64,000 bases of DNA from Zhongshania aliphaticivorans (GTDB taxonomy: Bacteria; Pseudomonadota; Gammaproteobacteria; Pseudomonadales; Spongiibacteraceae), in contig NZ_CACSIK010000002.1 of NCBI RefSeq assembly GCF_902705875.1, positions 231,121-295,120 of the forward strand, written 5' to 3'. Below are positions 19,101-27,413 of this stretch, piece by piece. The number at the start of each line of letters is the position of its first letter. Position 1 is the first letter of the stretch. The notes below the pieces were generated by a model that had not been told where the DNA came from, searched no databases, and worked only from the letters and a program-made list of their open reading frames with translations. Made by a program: the position numbers and the translations under genes.

Positions 19101-21606
19101 AGCTGAGCAAGCTGAGCAAGCTGAGCAAGCTGAGCAAGCTGAGCAAGCTGAGCAAGCTGAGCAAGAGGCAATAAGTAAAGCGGTTATCGATGATAGCTTA
19201 TCTTCTCAAGACCAGCCTCGTGATATACAGCAAGACGAGTTTACGCCTGCTGAGTTGGAACCGTCCGAGAGTGACGACGTTGATGCTGAAATACTCGAGA
19301 TATTTTTAGAGGAAGCGGCAGATCTCTTAGAGAGCTTAGATGAATCGATTCACCACTGGGCTAGTGATCGTAGCGAGATGGTTCATCTCGATAATATTCA
19401 GCGCTATTTGCACACCTTAAAAGGTGGTGCACGACTGTCGGGACTCGCTGCGGTTGGTGATCTTAGTCATAATTTTGAAGCGGCGATTGCATCTGCGGTA
19501 GCGTATAAAAATACGGAAGATGATGCATTTTTTCACCAAGTTCAGCAGTTTCAAGATGAGCTTGTAAGCGGCATCGCGGCGATTGATGATCCCACCTCTG
19601 TCGCGCCAATAAACCAGCCTATTGATCTGACCGTCTCTGATGATAGTCAGGTGCCTGCTGTAGATCTATCAGAGGTCGAAGCTCCGCAAGGGTTGACGCC
19701 TTTTGTGTCTAGTGAATCACCGCCAGTTAATGAAAGCGCGTTGGTGTCGTCAATGTCGCGGGCGACGCCGCAGGAAATGATTAAAGTACCTTCGCCTTTG
19801 CTGGAGCGGTTAATCAATTTAGCGGGTGAAACGTCAATTGCCCGAGGCCGTGTAGAAGAGCAGGTGAGTGAAATTCACTTCTCTTTAGAAGAAATGGAAA
19901 TCACTGTAGAGCGTCTGCAAGGGCAGGTGCGACGCATGGATATAGAAACCGAAGCGCAAATTATTTTCCGCCAAGAGCAGGTAGAGAGTGAGGGTGCTGA
20001 TGGTTTTGATCCGCTTGAGTTTGACCGTTACTCGCAGTTACAGCAGTTGTCGAGATCGCTTTTAGAGTCCGCATCAGACTTGATTGATTTGCGCGGCACA
20101 TTGCTAGAAAAAAGCCGTGATATGGAAACGCTGTTAGTACAGCAGTCACGGGTAAACACCGAGCTTCAAGAAGGCTTGATGCGATCTCAATTAGTGCATT
20201 TCTCACGTATGGTACCGCGGTTGCGACGAGGTGTGCGGCAAATAGGAAGTGAGCTAAACAAACAAGTAGAGTTTAATGTTTACAATGCGCAGGGCGAGAT
20301 GGACCGCCGTGTGTTGGAAAGAATTATTCCCGCATTGGAGCATATGCTTCGCAATGCCATAGATCATGGTATTGAATCTTCGGGGGTGCGCGAGGCCGCG
20401 GGAAAATCGGCGGTTGGCGCAATCAATATGCGTTTTGATCGCCAAGGTGGTGACGTGGTGATCGTGATCAATGATGACGGTGGTGGTATTGATTTACACG
20501 CTGTGCGCCAGAGAGCTGAGGACATGGGCTTGATTGGCGAACATGCCGAACTCAGCGAGCGGCAGTTGTTGGAATATATATTCCACGCAGGCTTCAGCAC
20601 GGCTAAGAATGTAACCCAAATTTCTGGTCGTGGCGTTGGTATGGATGTGGTTCGCAGTGAAATTAAGCAACTTGGCGGTGCGATAGAGATACAGACAGAA
20701 GCCGGCCAGGGTTCACGCTTTGAAATTAGACTGCCTTTCACGGTGTCGGTAAACCGCGCTTTGATGGTGAGTGTGGGTGGCGAAGTATACGCCGTGCCAC
20801 TGAATAATATTGAAGGTATTGTGCGCGTTAGCCCTTACGAATTGGATGTGTATTATCAAGACGGTGGTCCTGAATTTGAATATGCGGGACAGCAATATAA
20901 TTTACGATATATGGGCAACTTGCTAGATGCCGGTCGAGTTGCACATTTAGAGGGGCAGGTTGACTCGCGCCCAGTGCTGTTGATTCGCAATGCAGAGCCG
21001 CCAACCGCAATTCAAGTTGACTCGCTATTGGGTTCCCGCGAGGTGGTGGTAAAAACCTTGGGGCCACAGTTTGCTGCAGTTCCTGGTTTATCGGGTGCAA
21101 CGGTGCTGGGCGATGGCAGTGTTGTTGTTATCTTGGATATGTTGGCAAGCATTCGCGCTGATGTGGCTAGGCGTTTGGCCGGTAAAGATCAGTCACTCCC
21201 TTCTGTTGCCAGTAAAACGCATCAGCGCTTGGTGATGGTAGTGGATGATTCGGTGACCGTGCGTAAAGTGACTTCGAGATTGTTGGCCCGCCAACATATG
21301 GAAGTAGCACTGGCTCGTGATGGTATGGACGCTGTTAATCAGTTAAATGATAGCGAGCGCCTACCCGATGTGATTTTACTTGATATTGAAATGCCACGTA
21401 TGGACGGTTTTGAGGTTGCAGCTAAGATACGCGGCAACCCGCGGATGAAAGATATTCCTATTATTATGATCAGTTCACGGACCGGCGAAAAACATCGTCA
21501 GCGGGCATTTGCGCTGGGCGTACATAACTTCCTCGGAAAGCCTTATCAAGAGATTCAATTGTTAAAAGCAATTGATGAACTAACTTCTAACTTGGTGAGC
21601 GCATGA
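16129..21606 (+). CDS. chpA: Hybrid chemotaxis kinase ChpA (multi-Hpt CheA)
   Basis: An 1825-residue hybrid kinase, shorter than the roughly 2470 residues of P. aeruginosa ChpA. Histidine-phosphotransfer motifs HTLKGS/G stand at residues 605, 740 and 1095, with a weaker N-terminal one (HQVQGSLRMV, residue 48). The kinase core follows: dimerisation and ATP-binding domain (EHMLRNAIDHGIE near 1405, GRGVGMDVV near 1505), a CheW-like domain (about 1535-1680) and a receiver domain whose phospho-aspartate is residue 1752 (LLDIEMPRMDG). It receives signals from PilJ through PilI/ChpC and phosphorylates PilG and PilH. A low-complexity linker near residues 989-1012 is encoded by a perfect nine-base tandem repeat. 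Fewer Hpt modules than in Pseudomonas is an observation, not a defect. Confidence 0.95.
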   Translation: MTDRRDYIALEWVAGEIADALAQCGPLIDDYLSNTNNASLDRVSMLLHQVQGSLRMVEFSGAALLVDEMERSILALSEGQIAVERRRDVLLVVQTSADELPAYLQRVKDKQHELPASLVMIFNDLRAALDQPLLSSSLLFNPPVNLSPAASAQAVLADSFNELASKLLKMYQIALQAYLRGDDDKQNLMYLGKVSGRAAKLCSGESQQVLWWSALALIEGLLNESIANHFAVRSLLTRLGSELQALVDGGHAATKNVVSLPLIKDILFYISSSPASSRYIQSEREKHGLAGIFDGATGKHDEVGTRFADLARPSVTAELLRLAAGVADNDSLLSDCLNIADALAVLGWTETLYPLNAIIEQVKQGVPGSQVQVVATSLQRLADRLSVVSDSIQTSESERDSGVESNAESVILYSRSVLFDAQEAIIAYVSEQWQTVHVEQLPAQLFAVAAQMDAAEFTAPAMILEQCAEYLANEIISKQLVPDWQTLDALADALTSVDYYLERSSHGRHYEDDALLAGAEACVARLGYPVRASQNANILHWPDKPSQVEPAPSDHGEQVELDPDIAEVFLEESHDVIALLNETLPAWQDRLESEESLAVVRRAFHTLKGSGRMVGAKQIGELAWSIEAMLNKVVESHFVMDDARFQLIEKVAALLPEMISALADGHELPHAPVASLISFADALTQEQLPHSTMSAGVDEDGLTAIFIGEADTHLGVLEAYIEGVDSYPVELSDEVQRALHTLKGSSKMAEVWPVANIITPLEGLVKELRSMRVAAGESLIALLSDVVRQVRSMVRQLADTPVASLHTPNSLLSSINALSVQLIHEAEFAVDRVARGELPAGAIDSFLANHSDSILNLLDLLNEQEDLNADLLFYQAKLVGVFAQRAEEVHCEPVAELGQALQVLLSGAKDPLPKPFLALLVEVLEQLMDYLNQLAAEQTVVENSDLIDRVRNADFSVQHDGDGSPFGDISPIEPTDIVASDVSHNQDSAEQAEQAEQAEQAEQAEQAEQAEQEAISKAVIDDSLSSQDQPRDIQQDEFTPAELEPSESDDVDAEILEIFLEEAADLLESLDESIHHWASDRSEMVHLDNIQRYLHTLKGGARLSGLAAVGDLSHNFEAAIASAVAYKNTEDDAFFHQVQQFQDELVSGIAAIDDPTSVAPINQPIDLTVSDDSQVPAVDLSEVEAPQGLTPFVSSESPPVNESALVSSMSRATPQEMIKVPSPLLERLINLAGETSIARGRVEEQVSEIHFSLEEMEITVERLQGQVRRMDIETEAQIIFRQEQVESEGADGFDPLEFDRYSQLQQLSRSLLESASDLIDLRGTLLEKSRDMETLLVQQSRVNTELQEGLMRSQLVHFSRMVPRLRRGVRQIGSELNKQVEFNVYNAQGEMDRRVLERIIPALEHMLRNAIDHGIESSGVREAAGKSAVGAINMRFDRQGGDVVIVINDDGGGIDLHAVRQRAEDMGLIGEHAELSERQLLEYIFHAGFSTAKNVTQISGRGVGMDVVRSEIKQLGGAIEIQTEAGQGSRFEIRLPFTVSVNRALMVSVGGEVYAVPLNNIEGIVRVSPYELDVYYQDGGPEFEYAGQQYNLRYMGNLLDAGRVAHLEGQVDSRPVLLIRNAEPPTAIQVDSLLGSREVVVKTLGPQFAAVPGLSGATVLGDGSVVVILDMLASIRADVARRLAGKDQSLPSVASKTHQRLVMVVDDSVTVRKVTSRLLARQHMEVALARDGMDAVNQLNDSERLPDVILLDIEMPRMDGFEVAAKIRGNPRMKDIPIIMISSRTGEKHRQRAFALGVHNFLGKPYQEIQLLKAIDELTSNLVSA
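19093..19164 (+). repeat. Eight perfect tandem copies of a 9-bp unit inside chpA
   Basis: The unit GCTGAGCAA is repeated eight times without any change and encodes (Ala-Glu-Gln)x8, residues 989-1012 of ChpA, in the linker before the third HTLKG phosphotransfer domain. Because the unit is a multiple of three, slippage changes linker length without a frameshift. The complete lack of synonymous drift between copies suggests recent expansion. Confidence 0.97.
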
Positions 21607-22064
21607 ATACAGTGGCAAAAACACAATCGTCAGTGCTAACAAACATTGTTCTGCCATTGCAGGGGCACAATTTGTTGATCCCCAATGCCGCGGTGGCTGA
21701 GGTGGTGTTGGCAGGTCAGCTTAGTTCGGCGGTGTCGTCCTCTTTTTTATTGGGCTATATGGCATGGCGTGAGCAGGAAATACCGGTGATTAGTTTTGAA
21801 GGGTTGCTTGACGGGTATTTACCACCGAGTTTGGAGCTGCGACAAATGGTTGTTTTACACGGCATTAGCAATCGTCAGAACATGCCATTTTTTGGTTTGG
21901 TGCTAAGTGGTGTGCCCCGCTTAGCACGATTGCGAGACAGTGATATTACTGAGGTAGATGCCGATGACAGTCCGCTTGTTTACAGTCATGTTAGCGCCTT
22001 AGGGATGGCGCTCAAAATCCCAAACTGGGATGCGCTTGAACAGGAAATTTTAGCGGGTTTGTAG
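21603..22064 (+). CDS. chpC: CheW-like coupling protein ChpC
   Basis: A 153-residue CheW-domain protein whose start overlaps the chpA stop by four bases (ATGA). The domain contains VLPLQGHNLLIPNAAVAEVV at the start and an FFGLVLSGVPRLARL segment. In Pseudomonas ChpC is the second CheW of the system, described as an alternative coupler to ChpA. It ends the operon; the convergent rsmE gene begins its stop 14 bases later. Confidence 0.9.
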   Translation: MNTVAKTQSSVLTNIVLPLQGHNLLIPNAAVAEVVLAGQLSSAVSSSFLLGYMAWREQEIPVISFEGLLDGYLPPSLELRQMVVLHGISNRQNMPFFGLVLSGVPRLARLRDSDITEVDADDSPLVYSHVSALGMALKIPNWDALEQEILAGL

Positions 22065-22078
22065 CGGACATTTAGCGA

Positions 22079-22819
22079 TTAAGTCCACGCCATATCGCCC
22101 CAGCGGTGCTGAATAATACTGATGGCTGCAATGGGTGCGGTTTCTGTACGCAACACTCTCGGTCCGAGTTGCAGAGGCTGAAAGCCTTGTTGAATACTGC
22201 TATTGATCTCCGTCTCACTTAGCCCACCCTCGGGCCCCACTAATAATATGGCACTGCTTGTCGTGCTATTACTTTCGGTCAGGGGTGAATGCAGGCTTGG
22301 ACACAAGACCAGCTTAATGGCGTTATGGGCGGTGTTATTCCATTCGTCTAGTCGTTGGGCCTGATGTATTTTTACCAAGTCATTGCGGCCACTTTGCTCA
22401 CAGGCACTGATCATGACTTGCTGCCAGTGGCGCTGCTTTTTTTCTAGACGCTCACCATTCAGTTTGACATCGCCGCGTTCGGTAAACAGCGGTGTAATCG
22501 TATTGACGCCAAGCTCCGTGGCTTTTTGAATAACCCAGTCAAAGCGGTCGCCCTTTGAGATACCAATGGCTAGCTCGATATTGAGTGGAGATACAGGGCA
22601 AGGGGCCATGGTTTCATGACCAAGCTGACACTGAACTAATTTCTTTCCGACTTCCACGATACTTGCGGGATAAGCCGAACCATCACCATTGAACAAGATG
22701 AGCTCGCGGCCAGTACGCATCCGTAGCACCTGAGAGACATAGTGTGCTGCCCGCTCATCAAGAATAAGTTCTTGGTTTACAGCTAGCGCTTGCTCTACAT
22801 AAATTCGTGGTACACGCAT
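22079..22819 (-). CDS. rsmE: 16S rRNA (uracil-1498-N3)-methyltransferase RsmE
   Basis: A 246-residue SPOUT-class methyltransferase. The N-terminal PUA-like domain carries ALAVNQELILDERAAHYVSQ (in part) and VLRMRTGRELILFNGDG; the trefoil-knot SAM site is LLVGPEGGLSETEI and QLGPRVLRTETAPIAAI. RsmE methylates U1498 of 16S rRNA. The gene is one base downstream of argA in the same direction. Confidence 0.95.
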   Translation of the reverse strand: MRVPRIYVEQALAVNQELILDERAAHYVSQVLRMRTGRELILFNGDGSAYPASIVEVGKKLVQCQLGHETMAPCPVSPLNIELAIGISKGDRFDWVIQKATELGVNTITPLFTERGDVKLNGERLEKKQRHWQQVMISACEQSGRNDLVKIHQAQRLDEWNNTAHNAIKLVLCPSLHSPLTESNSTTSSAILLVGPEGGLSETEINSSIQQGFQPLQLGPRVLRTETAPIAAISIIQHRWGDMAWT

Positions 22820-22820
22820 A

Positions 22821-24131
22821 TCAATTTAAGGTCTTTATAAAGGCTTTGGATTTACGCTGGAAGTTATAAAGCTGCTTTTTAGCCGGCGGTAAATCATCAA
22901 TTTGACACTCCACATAGCCCTGTTCTTGAAACCAGTGCGCGGTCTGTGTGGTGAGGACGAACACCGATTGTAAGCCTTTATTGTATGCCTCTCGTTCAAG
23001 TAGCTCTAAGAGCCGCTCAGCGCGATCAGCGCCCCGGTAATCTGGATGGGTGGCAACACAGGCAATTTCACCACTGCGTTGTTCTGGGTAGGGATACAGA
23101 GCGGCACAAGCGACCACCATGCCATCTCGCACTAAGATTTTAAAATGGTCAATTTCGTTTTCCAGCAGTTCACGGGAACGCTTTAAAAGAACGCCTTTAG
23201 CCTCTAGTGGTTCAATGATGGCTAGTAACCCACCGACATCATCGATACTGGCAGTCATAAATTGTTCGTAGTGCTCTTGGGTAATAAGCGTTCCGGCACC
23301 GTCGCGACTAAAGAGTTCTTGTAGCAAAGCGCCGTCTTGCTGGAATGACACCATGTGGCAGCGATTAATGCCTAAATCACCGGCATCGACAACCGCTTGC
23401 ACAATACTGTCGCTATGCAATGCACTCTGTTGCTCTAATTCAGCATCGACATCCCGGTATTCACATTGCCGTATCAGCTTGCCGTCACTATCTAGCAATC
23501 CGTCATCTGCTGTGTATAAAATCAGTTTGTCAGCTTTTAAGGCGGCAGCGGTATGCACCGCGACATCTTCAGCGGTGAGATTGAAAATTTCGCCCGTTGG
23601 GGAATAGCCAAGCGGCGACAACATCACCACATTCTGATTGTTGAGTTGCTGCTGCAATGCGTGGGCATCGACTTTTCTGACTAAACCGGTATGACGTAAA
23701 TCAACACCGTCTACCACGCCGATAGGTTTAGCGGTCACGTAATTGCCAGAGCATACCCGGATTGCAGCGCCGTGCATTGGCGAGTTTGCCACGCCCATGG
23801 ATAATAGTGCTTCTATTTGGGCGCGCAGTGAGCCTGCCGCATCGGTAACACAGCGTAATTCTATATCGTCGGTGATGCGCAAATCGTTGTGATAACGACT
23901 TTCAATGCCTACGTCATGCACTCGCTGTTCTATTTGTGGTCGTGCGCCATGAACGAGGACCAGCTTGACGCCTAGGCTATTGAGCAGCGCAATATCATGC
24001 ACAATATTGGCAAAGTTTGCGTGCGCTACCGCCTCGCCGCCGAACATAATGACGAAGGTTTTTCCGCGGTGAGCGTTAATATATGGCGCTGAGTTACGAA
24101 ACCATTTTACGTAATTGGTATGTTCTGGCAT
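22821..24131 (-). CDS. argA: Amino-acid N-acetyltransferase (N-acetylglutamate synthase) ArgA
   Basis: A 436-residue two-domain enzyme of usual length: an N-terminal amino-acid-kinase-like domain (FVIMFGGEAVAHANFANIVHDI; LVHGARPQIEQR; about residues 20-290) and a C-terminal GNAT acetyltransferase domain (about 295-436, with ACAALYPYPEQRSGEIACVA in part and ATHPDYRGADRAERLLELL as acetyl-CoA loop). It makes N-acetylglutamate, the first step of arginine synthesis, and is normally feedback inhibited by arginine through the kinase-like domain. It leads the pair argA-rsmE. Confidence 0.95.
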   Translation of the reverse strand: MPEHTNYVKWFRNSAPYINAHRGKTFVIMFGGEAVAHANFANIVHDIALLNSLGVKLVLVHGARPQIEQRVHDVGIESRYHNDLRITDDIELRCVTDAAGSLRAQIEALLSMGVANSPMHGAAIRVCSGNYVTAKPIGVVDGVDLRHTGLVRKVDAHALQQQLNNQNVVMLSPLGYSPTGEIFNLTAEDVAVHTAAALKADKLILYTADDGLLDSDGKLIRQCEYRDVDAELEQQSALHSDSIVQAVVDAGDLGINRCHMVSFQQDGALLQELFSRDGAGTLITQEHYEQFMTASIDDVGGLLAIIEPLEAKGVLLKRSRELLENEIDHFKILVRDGMVVACAALYPYPEQRSGEIACVATHPDYRGADRAERLLELLEREAYNKGLQSVFVLTTQTAHWFQEQGYVECQIDDLPPAKKQLYNFQRKSKAFIKTLN

Positions 24132-24228
24132 GGCTGACGGTATGAGTTATGAGTTTAAGCTTTCATTTTGTGTGTAATGTCATAGGCTTACAAGCCATTT
24201 TTTAGTGGATTCTGGTGTCAGGCTAGTG

Positions 24229-25122
24229 ATGAGTATTGATATAGACAATTCAGAGATGACAGCGGCAGAGGCTCATTGGCAGGCCGCTTTACTAGAAGCT
24301 ATTAGCGGTCACTTTAATACTGCGCATGCGCGTGTAGATAATGTCCACAGTCGGTATTTTCGATCTTTAGCCGTTGTGGCAAGAAGGCACTGGCAAAATA
24401 AGGCGGATGTGCCTGCGGATTTATTGAATATTCCTCGGGCGATTTGGCGTTTAGTGCATCGAGCTGGGCGAGGGGAGCCGGCAGAATTTCGTAAGTTGAC
24501 GGGCAAAGAGCAGGCAGTGGCAAAAATTTTGTCAGATGAGGTGATGGATCTTTCGGCTTTGCAGGCACTTCTTGTGGCACATTTACGTTCTCATCCTGAT
24601 TACCAGCATGGCGACGTCGCCCGCTTACAAGCTGCGTTAGCCCCCTATGATAGTGACGTGGCAGCCAAGAGGCTTAAGGCTGCGGTGGCTCAAATGGGCT
24701 TGCATCAAGATAGCAGCCGCGATTTATTGATGTTTGTGGGGGTGGGCCTACTCGGCCGAGGTATCAGCGACAAAATTGCCTTTGGCAGTGCGTCAATGAT
24801 TGGCATGTCGGCGGCAAGCAGTCTTTATCTTGGTCAGCAAAGCGCTTGGGGGGCTATGTGGGCGGGGTGGTTTGGTGTGCCTACGTGGGTGGCGGTAAGT
24901 GGTGCTATTGGCGGTTTTGCGGCAATGGTGGTGGCGACGCCAGTACTAGCGCCGCTTATTGAAGTTGGTGTTAATCGCGCCCAAGGGCGTCGTCGATTAC
25001 ATGAGTTAATCGACCAGGTAGAGCGGGAGTTACGGCCATCTATTTCTACCCAGCTCTGGCAGTACGGCAGTTATTTGCAGTTTATTCCGGATTTAGTGGC
25101 GGCGTTGCGACACCTTCGTTAG
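24229..25122 (+). CDS. Hypothetical membrane protein
   Basis: I do not recognise this 297-residue protein. The first 150 residues are soluble and helical. The middle (about 165-255) is glycine- and alanine-rich and hydrophobic (LLMFVGVGLLGRGISDKIAF, then WGAMWAGWFGVPTWVAVSG and GGFAAMVVATPVLAPLIEVG), consistent with two or three membrane segments. The C-terminus is basic and helical (VNRAQGRRRLHELIDQVERE). The ATG at 24229 is chosen; in-frame GTG codons at 24205 and between would add up to eight residues. It is flanked by the argA operon (divergent) and a 2OG-oxygenase gene. No function is suggested. Confidence 0.65.
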   Translation: MSIDIDNSEMTAAEAHWQAALLEAISGHFNTAHARVDNVHSRYFRSLAVVARRHWQNKADVPADLLNIPRAIWRLVHRAGRGEPAEFRKLTGKEQAVAKILSDEVMDLSALQALLVAHLRSHPDYQHGDVARLQAALAPYDSDVAAKRLKAAVAQMGLHQDSSRDLLMFVGVGLLGRGISDKIAFGSASMIGMSAASSLYLGQQSAWGAMWAGWFGVPTWVAVSGAIGGFAAMVVATPVLAPLIEVGVNRAQGRRRLHELIDQVERELRPSISTQLWQYGSYLQFIPDLVAALRHLR

Positions 25123-25220
25123 TTAATGGTTTATGGCTAGGTTTACGGTGATTAATTGTAAATAAAGAGTGACAGTGTGGCTGTTAAGGGTAAGTATGCT
25201 CTTTTCTTAGAGGTCATCCT

Positions 25221-25877
25221 GTGGAAGCTGAAATACTATTACCGACGCAGGATGCGGAGCGGGTTTTTGATCGTATCGCCGATGCACTGGTCTCTACGGG
25301 ATATATTGCTTTGCCAGCGGCATTGCCTAGGGGCATTGCCGAGTTACTTTTTGAGCGAATTGCCAGTTTTGAAGACGACGGCTTTCATTCTGCAGGAGTG
25401 GGGCGGGCTAACGAGTTTCAGGTAAACCCTTTTATTCGCAATGATGAAATTCGTTGGTTGAGCATTGATAACGATGTTGAAGCCAGCTATTTAAACTGGA
25501 TGGAACAGCTACGCACCGGTCTTAATCGTCGTTTGTTTATGGGGTTGTTTGATTACGAAAGCCATTTTGCTCGTTATGCGCCCGGCGCGTTTTATAAAAA
25601 GCATTTAGACGCATTCAAGGGCAGCACAAACCGCGTGTTATCAACGGTGTTTTATTTAAACCCTAATTGGGCTGTTGTTGATGGCGGCCATTTGCTGATG
25701 TATGAAGAAGGCCTTGAGCCCATAGCAAAGATATCGCCTTTGATTGGCACACTGGTGGTTTTTTTGAGCGATCGTTTCCCGCATGAAGTCTCCACGGCAA
25801 GCCGCCTGCGCTACAGTATTGCCGGCTGGTTTAGGGTGAACACCACCTTAGGTGCCCATATTGATCCCCCTCAATAA
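25221..25877 (+). CDS. 2OG-Fe(II) oxygenase (prolyl-4-hydroxylase-like)
   Basis: A 218-residue dioxygenase of the SM-20/prolyl-4-hydroxylase type. The Fe(II) ligands are His128 and Asp130 in KKHLDAF and His188 in FPHEVSTA; the 2-oxoglutarate-binding arginine lies about ten residues later in RLRYSIAGWF. The core strand STVFYLNPNW and the DGGHLLMY segment agree. These enzymes hydroxylate a protein or small substrate using O2 and 2-oxoglutarate; the substrate is unknown. The start is GTG 25221; a different-frame reading of the same region is a shadow. Confidence 0.85.
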   Translation: MEAEILLPTQDAERVFDRIADALVSTGYIALPAALPRGIAELLFERIASFEDDGFHSAGVGRANEFQVNPFIRNDEIRWLSIDNDVEASYLNWMEQLRTGLNRRLFMGLFDYESHFARYAPGAFYKKHLDAFKGSTNRVLSTVFYLNPNWAVVDGGHLLMYEEGLEPIAKISPLIGTLVVFLSDRFPHEVSTASRLRYSIAGWFRVNTTLGAHIDPPQ

Positions 25878-25897
25878 TTTTCTTACGCCTCCAAGCG

Positions 25898-26515
25898 TTA
25901 AAGGCGACGTAAGATTCCCAGTGTATTAATAATGGCAATGGGTTCAAACAAGCCTGACGCTAATGCCATTTTATAAATGGCGTAGGGCGCTTGGCCACCT
26001 TCTTCTGGAGCGGGAAATAAATCATGTATTGCCAATATGCCGCCTTTCATAATTTTGGTTGCCCAGCAACGGTAGTCACATAAGGCGGCATCAAGGCTGT
26101 GGCCACCGTCAATGAACACCATTGCCAGTGGCGTGTACCAGTGTTTGGCGCTGACCTCAGAGGTGGCGACAACGGGAATTACCACATCGTTTAAACCCGC
26201 ATTGCGAATATTGCGGCGAAACTCCTTAAAGGTGTCAAAGACACCTTCGCCACTATCAAAGAGCTCGGGGTCATGAAACATTTCGCCGAGTTGATGTTCT
26301 TCAGAGCCAATGTGGTGATCTATGGCGTAAACCACACTATTTTTTTGCTGGCAGGCTAAGCCTAAATATATTGTTGATTTTCCGCAGTAGCTTCCCACTT
26401 CTAAAATCGCACCTGATTCGGCGGCCGATAGTGCTTGCTGATATAGCGCTTGTGCCTCGTCGTCAGCCAAAAAGCCTTTTACGTTATTCATGTCGATGGG
26501 GAGCGCAATCTTCAT
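25898..26515 (-). CDS. Class I SAM-dependent methyltransferase
   Basis: A 205-residue methyltransferase of the Methyltransf_24 group. SAM motif I is ILEVGSYCGKSTIYLG near residue 38, followed by VVYAIDHHIGSEEHQ (motif II) and VFIDGGHSLDAALCDYRCW. Enzymes of this form often act in sugar or O-antigen modification, but no such genes are nearby, so the substrate is open. It converges on the oxygenase gene with 20 bases between. Confidence 0.85.
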   Translation of the reverse strand: MKIALPIDMNNVKGFLADDEAQALYQQALSAAESGAILEVGSYCGKSTIYLGLACQQKNSVVYAIDHHIGSEEHQLGEMFHDPELFDSGEGVFDTFKEFRRNIRNAGLNDVVIPVVATSEVSAKHWYTPLAMVFIDGGHSLDAALCDYRCWATKIMKGGILAIHDLFPAPEEGGQAPYAIYKMALASGLFEPIAIINTLGILRRL

Positions 26516-26713
26516 AGTTTTCTCGTGCGATTAATAAGATGTGGGAACAGTAGCCAACTTCGGCGGGGGCAGCAACTTACCAAATTGTCAGCTTTAGATG
26601 CTTGACTGAATTTTATTAAAAAGTCAGCTAGAACATAGCGCTGGTTTAAGGAATTAAATGCCGCGTATACTGAGGGTTGATCTTAACAATAACAGTATAA
26701 GGGGTAGCTCTGT

Positions 26714-27373
26714 ATGATGAAATTATATGGCTTTGCGGTGAGCAATTATTTCAATATGGTTAAACACGCCTTGCTTTACAAGGACATAGCGTTTGATGAA
26801 GTGCTGATGTTTCCAGGCATGGACCCAGCCTATAATGACAAAAGCCCAATGGGTAAAGTACCAAGTATTGATACTGAGCATGGGTGTTTGGCCGAAGCCA
26901 GCGTTATATTAAATTACCTTGAGAATACTTATACCGCGAAGCCGTTGATGCCTGCTGACGAATGGCAGCGAGCGAAGATCAACGAGTTAATGAAAATGGC
27001 TGAATTGTATTTTGAGTTACCTGCACGTCGTTTGTTTCCCGAGGTGCTTGCTGGGCAAAAAGTAAGTGACGATATTAAAAATGAAGTACGTGACACCATT
27101 ACTAAAGGGTGTCGTGCTTTAGCTATCTTGGCTAAACCCAGTCCCTATATGTTTGGTGAGACGATAACTTTGGCGGATATTGTGCTTCGCTATTGCATGG
27201 TGACATGCAAGCTGGTGGCCCAGTCTATTTATCAGTGGGATGTTTTGGCCGACGTGCCGGGGTTGCGTGAATGGGATGAATTGATGGCATCAGCAGATAT
27301 TTCTCAGCAATTAGAGCGCGACTCTCAAGCAGGGATGCCAGCATTTTTAGAGGCTATCAAAGGAAAGGTTTAA
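26714..27373 (+). CDS. Glutathione S-transferase family protein
   Basis: A 219-residue GST. The thioredoxin-like N-terminal domain starts LYGFAVSNYFNMVKHALL and includes GKVPSIDTEHGCLAEASVIL (glutathione-binding Pro and Glu-Ala-Ser); the helical C-terminal domain follows from about residue 90, with MFGETITLADIVLRYCM. The catalytic serine is probably Ser or Tyr in AVSNYF. GSTs conjugate glutathione or act as reductases; the substrate cannot be read from sequence. An AAGGGG box lies nine bases ahead of the first of two adjacent ATG codons. Confidence 0.9.
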   Translation: MMKLYGFAVSNYFNMVKHALLYKDIAFDEVLMFPGMDPAYNDKSPMGKVPSIDTEHGCLAEASVILNYLENTYTAKPLMPADEWQRAKINELMKMAELYFELPARRLFPEVLAGQKVSDDIKNEVRDTITKGCRALAILAKPSPYMFGETITLADIVLRYCMVTCKLVAQSIYQWDVLADVPGLREWDELMASADISQQLERDSQAGMPAFLEAIKGKV

Positions 27374-27379
27374 GTTCGA

Positions 27380-27408
27380 CATGTGATGGGCGGTATGCCC
27401 ATCACATG
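27380..27408. terminator. Bidirectional terminator between gst and the ABC-F gene
   Basis: A perfect 12-bp inverted repeat, CATGTGATGGGC and GCCCATCACATG, separated by five bases, lies in the short gap between two converging genes. The following T-run is weak (ATTTT), so efficiency is uncertain. Confidence 0.75.
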
Positions 27409-27413
27409 GCATT

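Noticed and set aside
18983..19174. Plus-strand frame with repeated Ser-Lys-Leu inside chpA
   Set aside because: It is the second-frame reading of the 9-bp tandem repeat in chpA, not a separate gene.
20254..21100. Minus-strand frames inside chpA
   Set aside because: Shadows of the ChpA kinase core; no family features.
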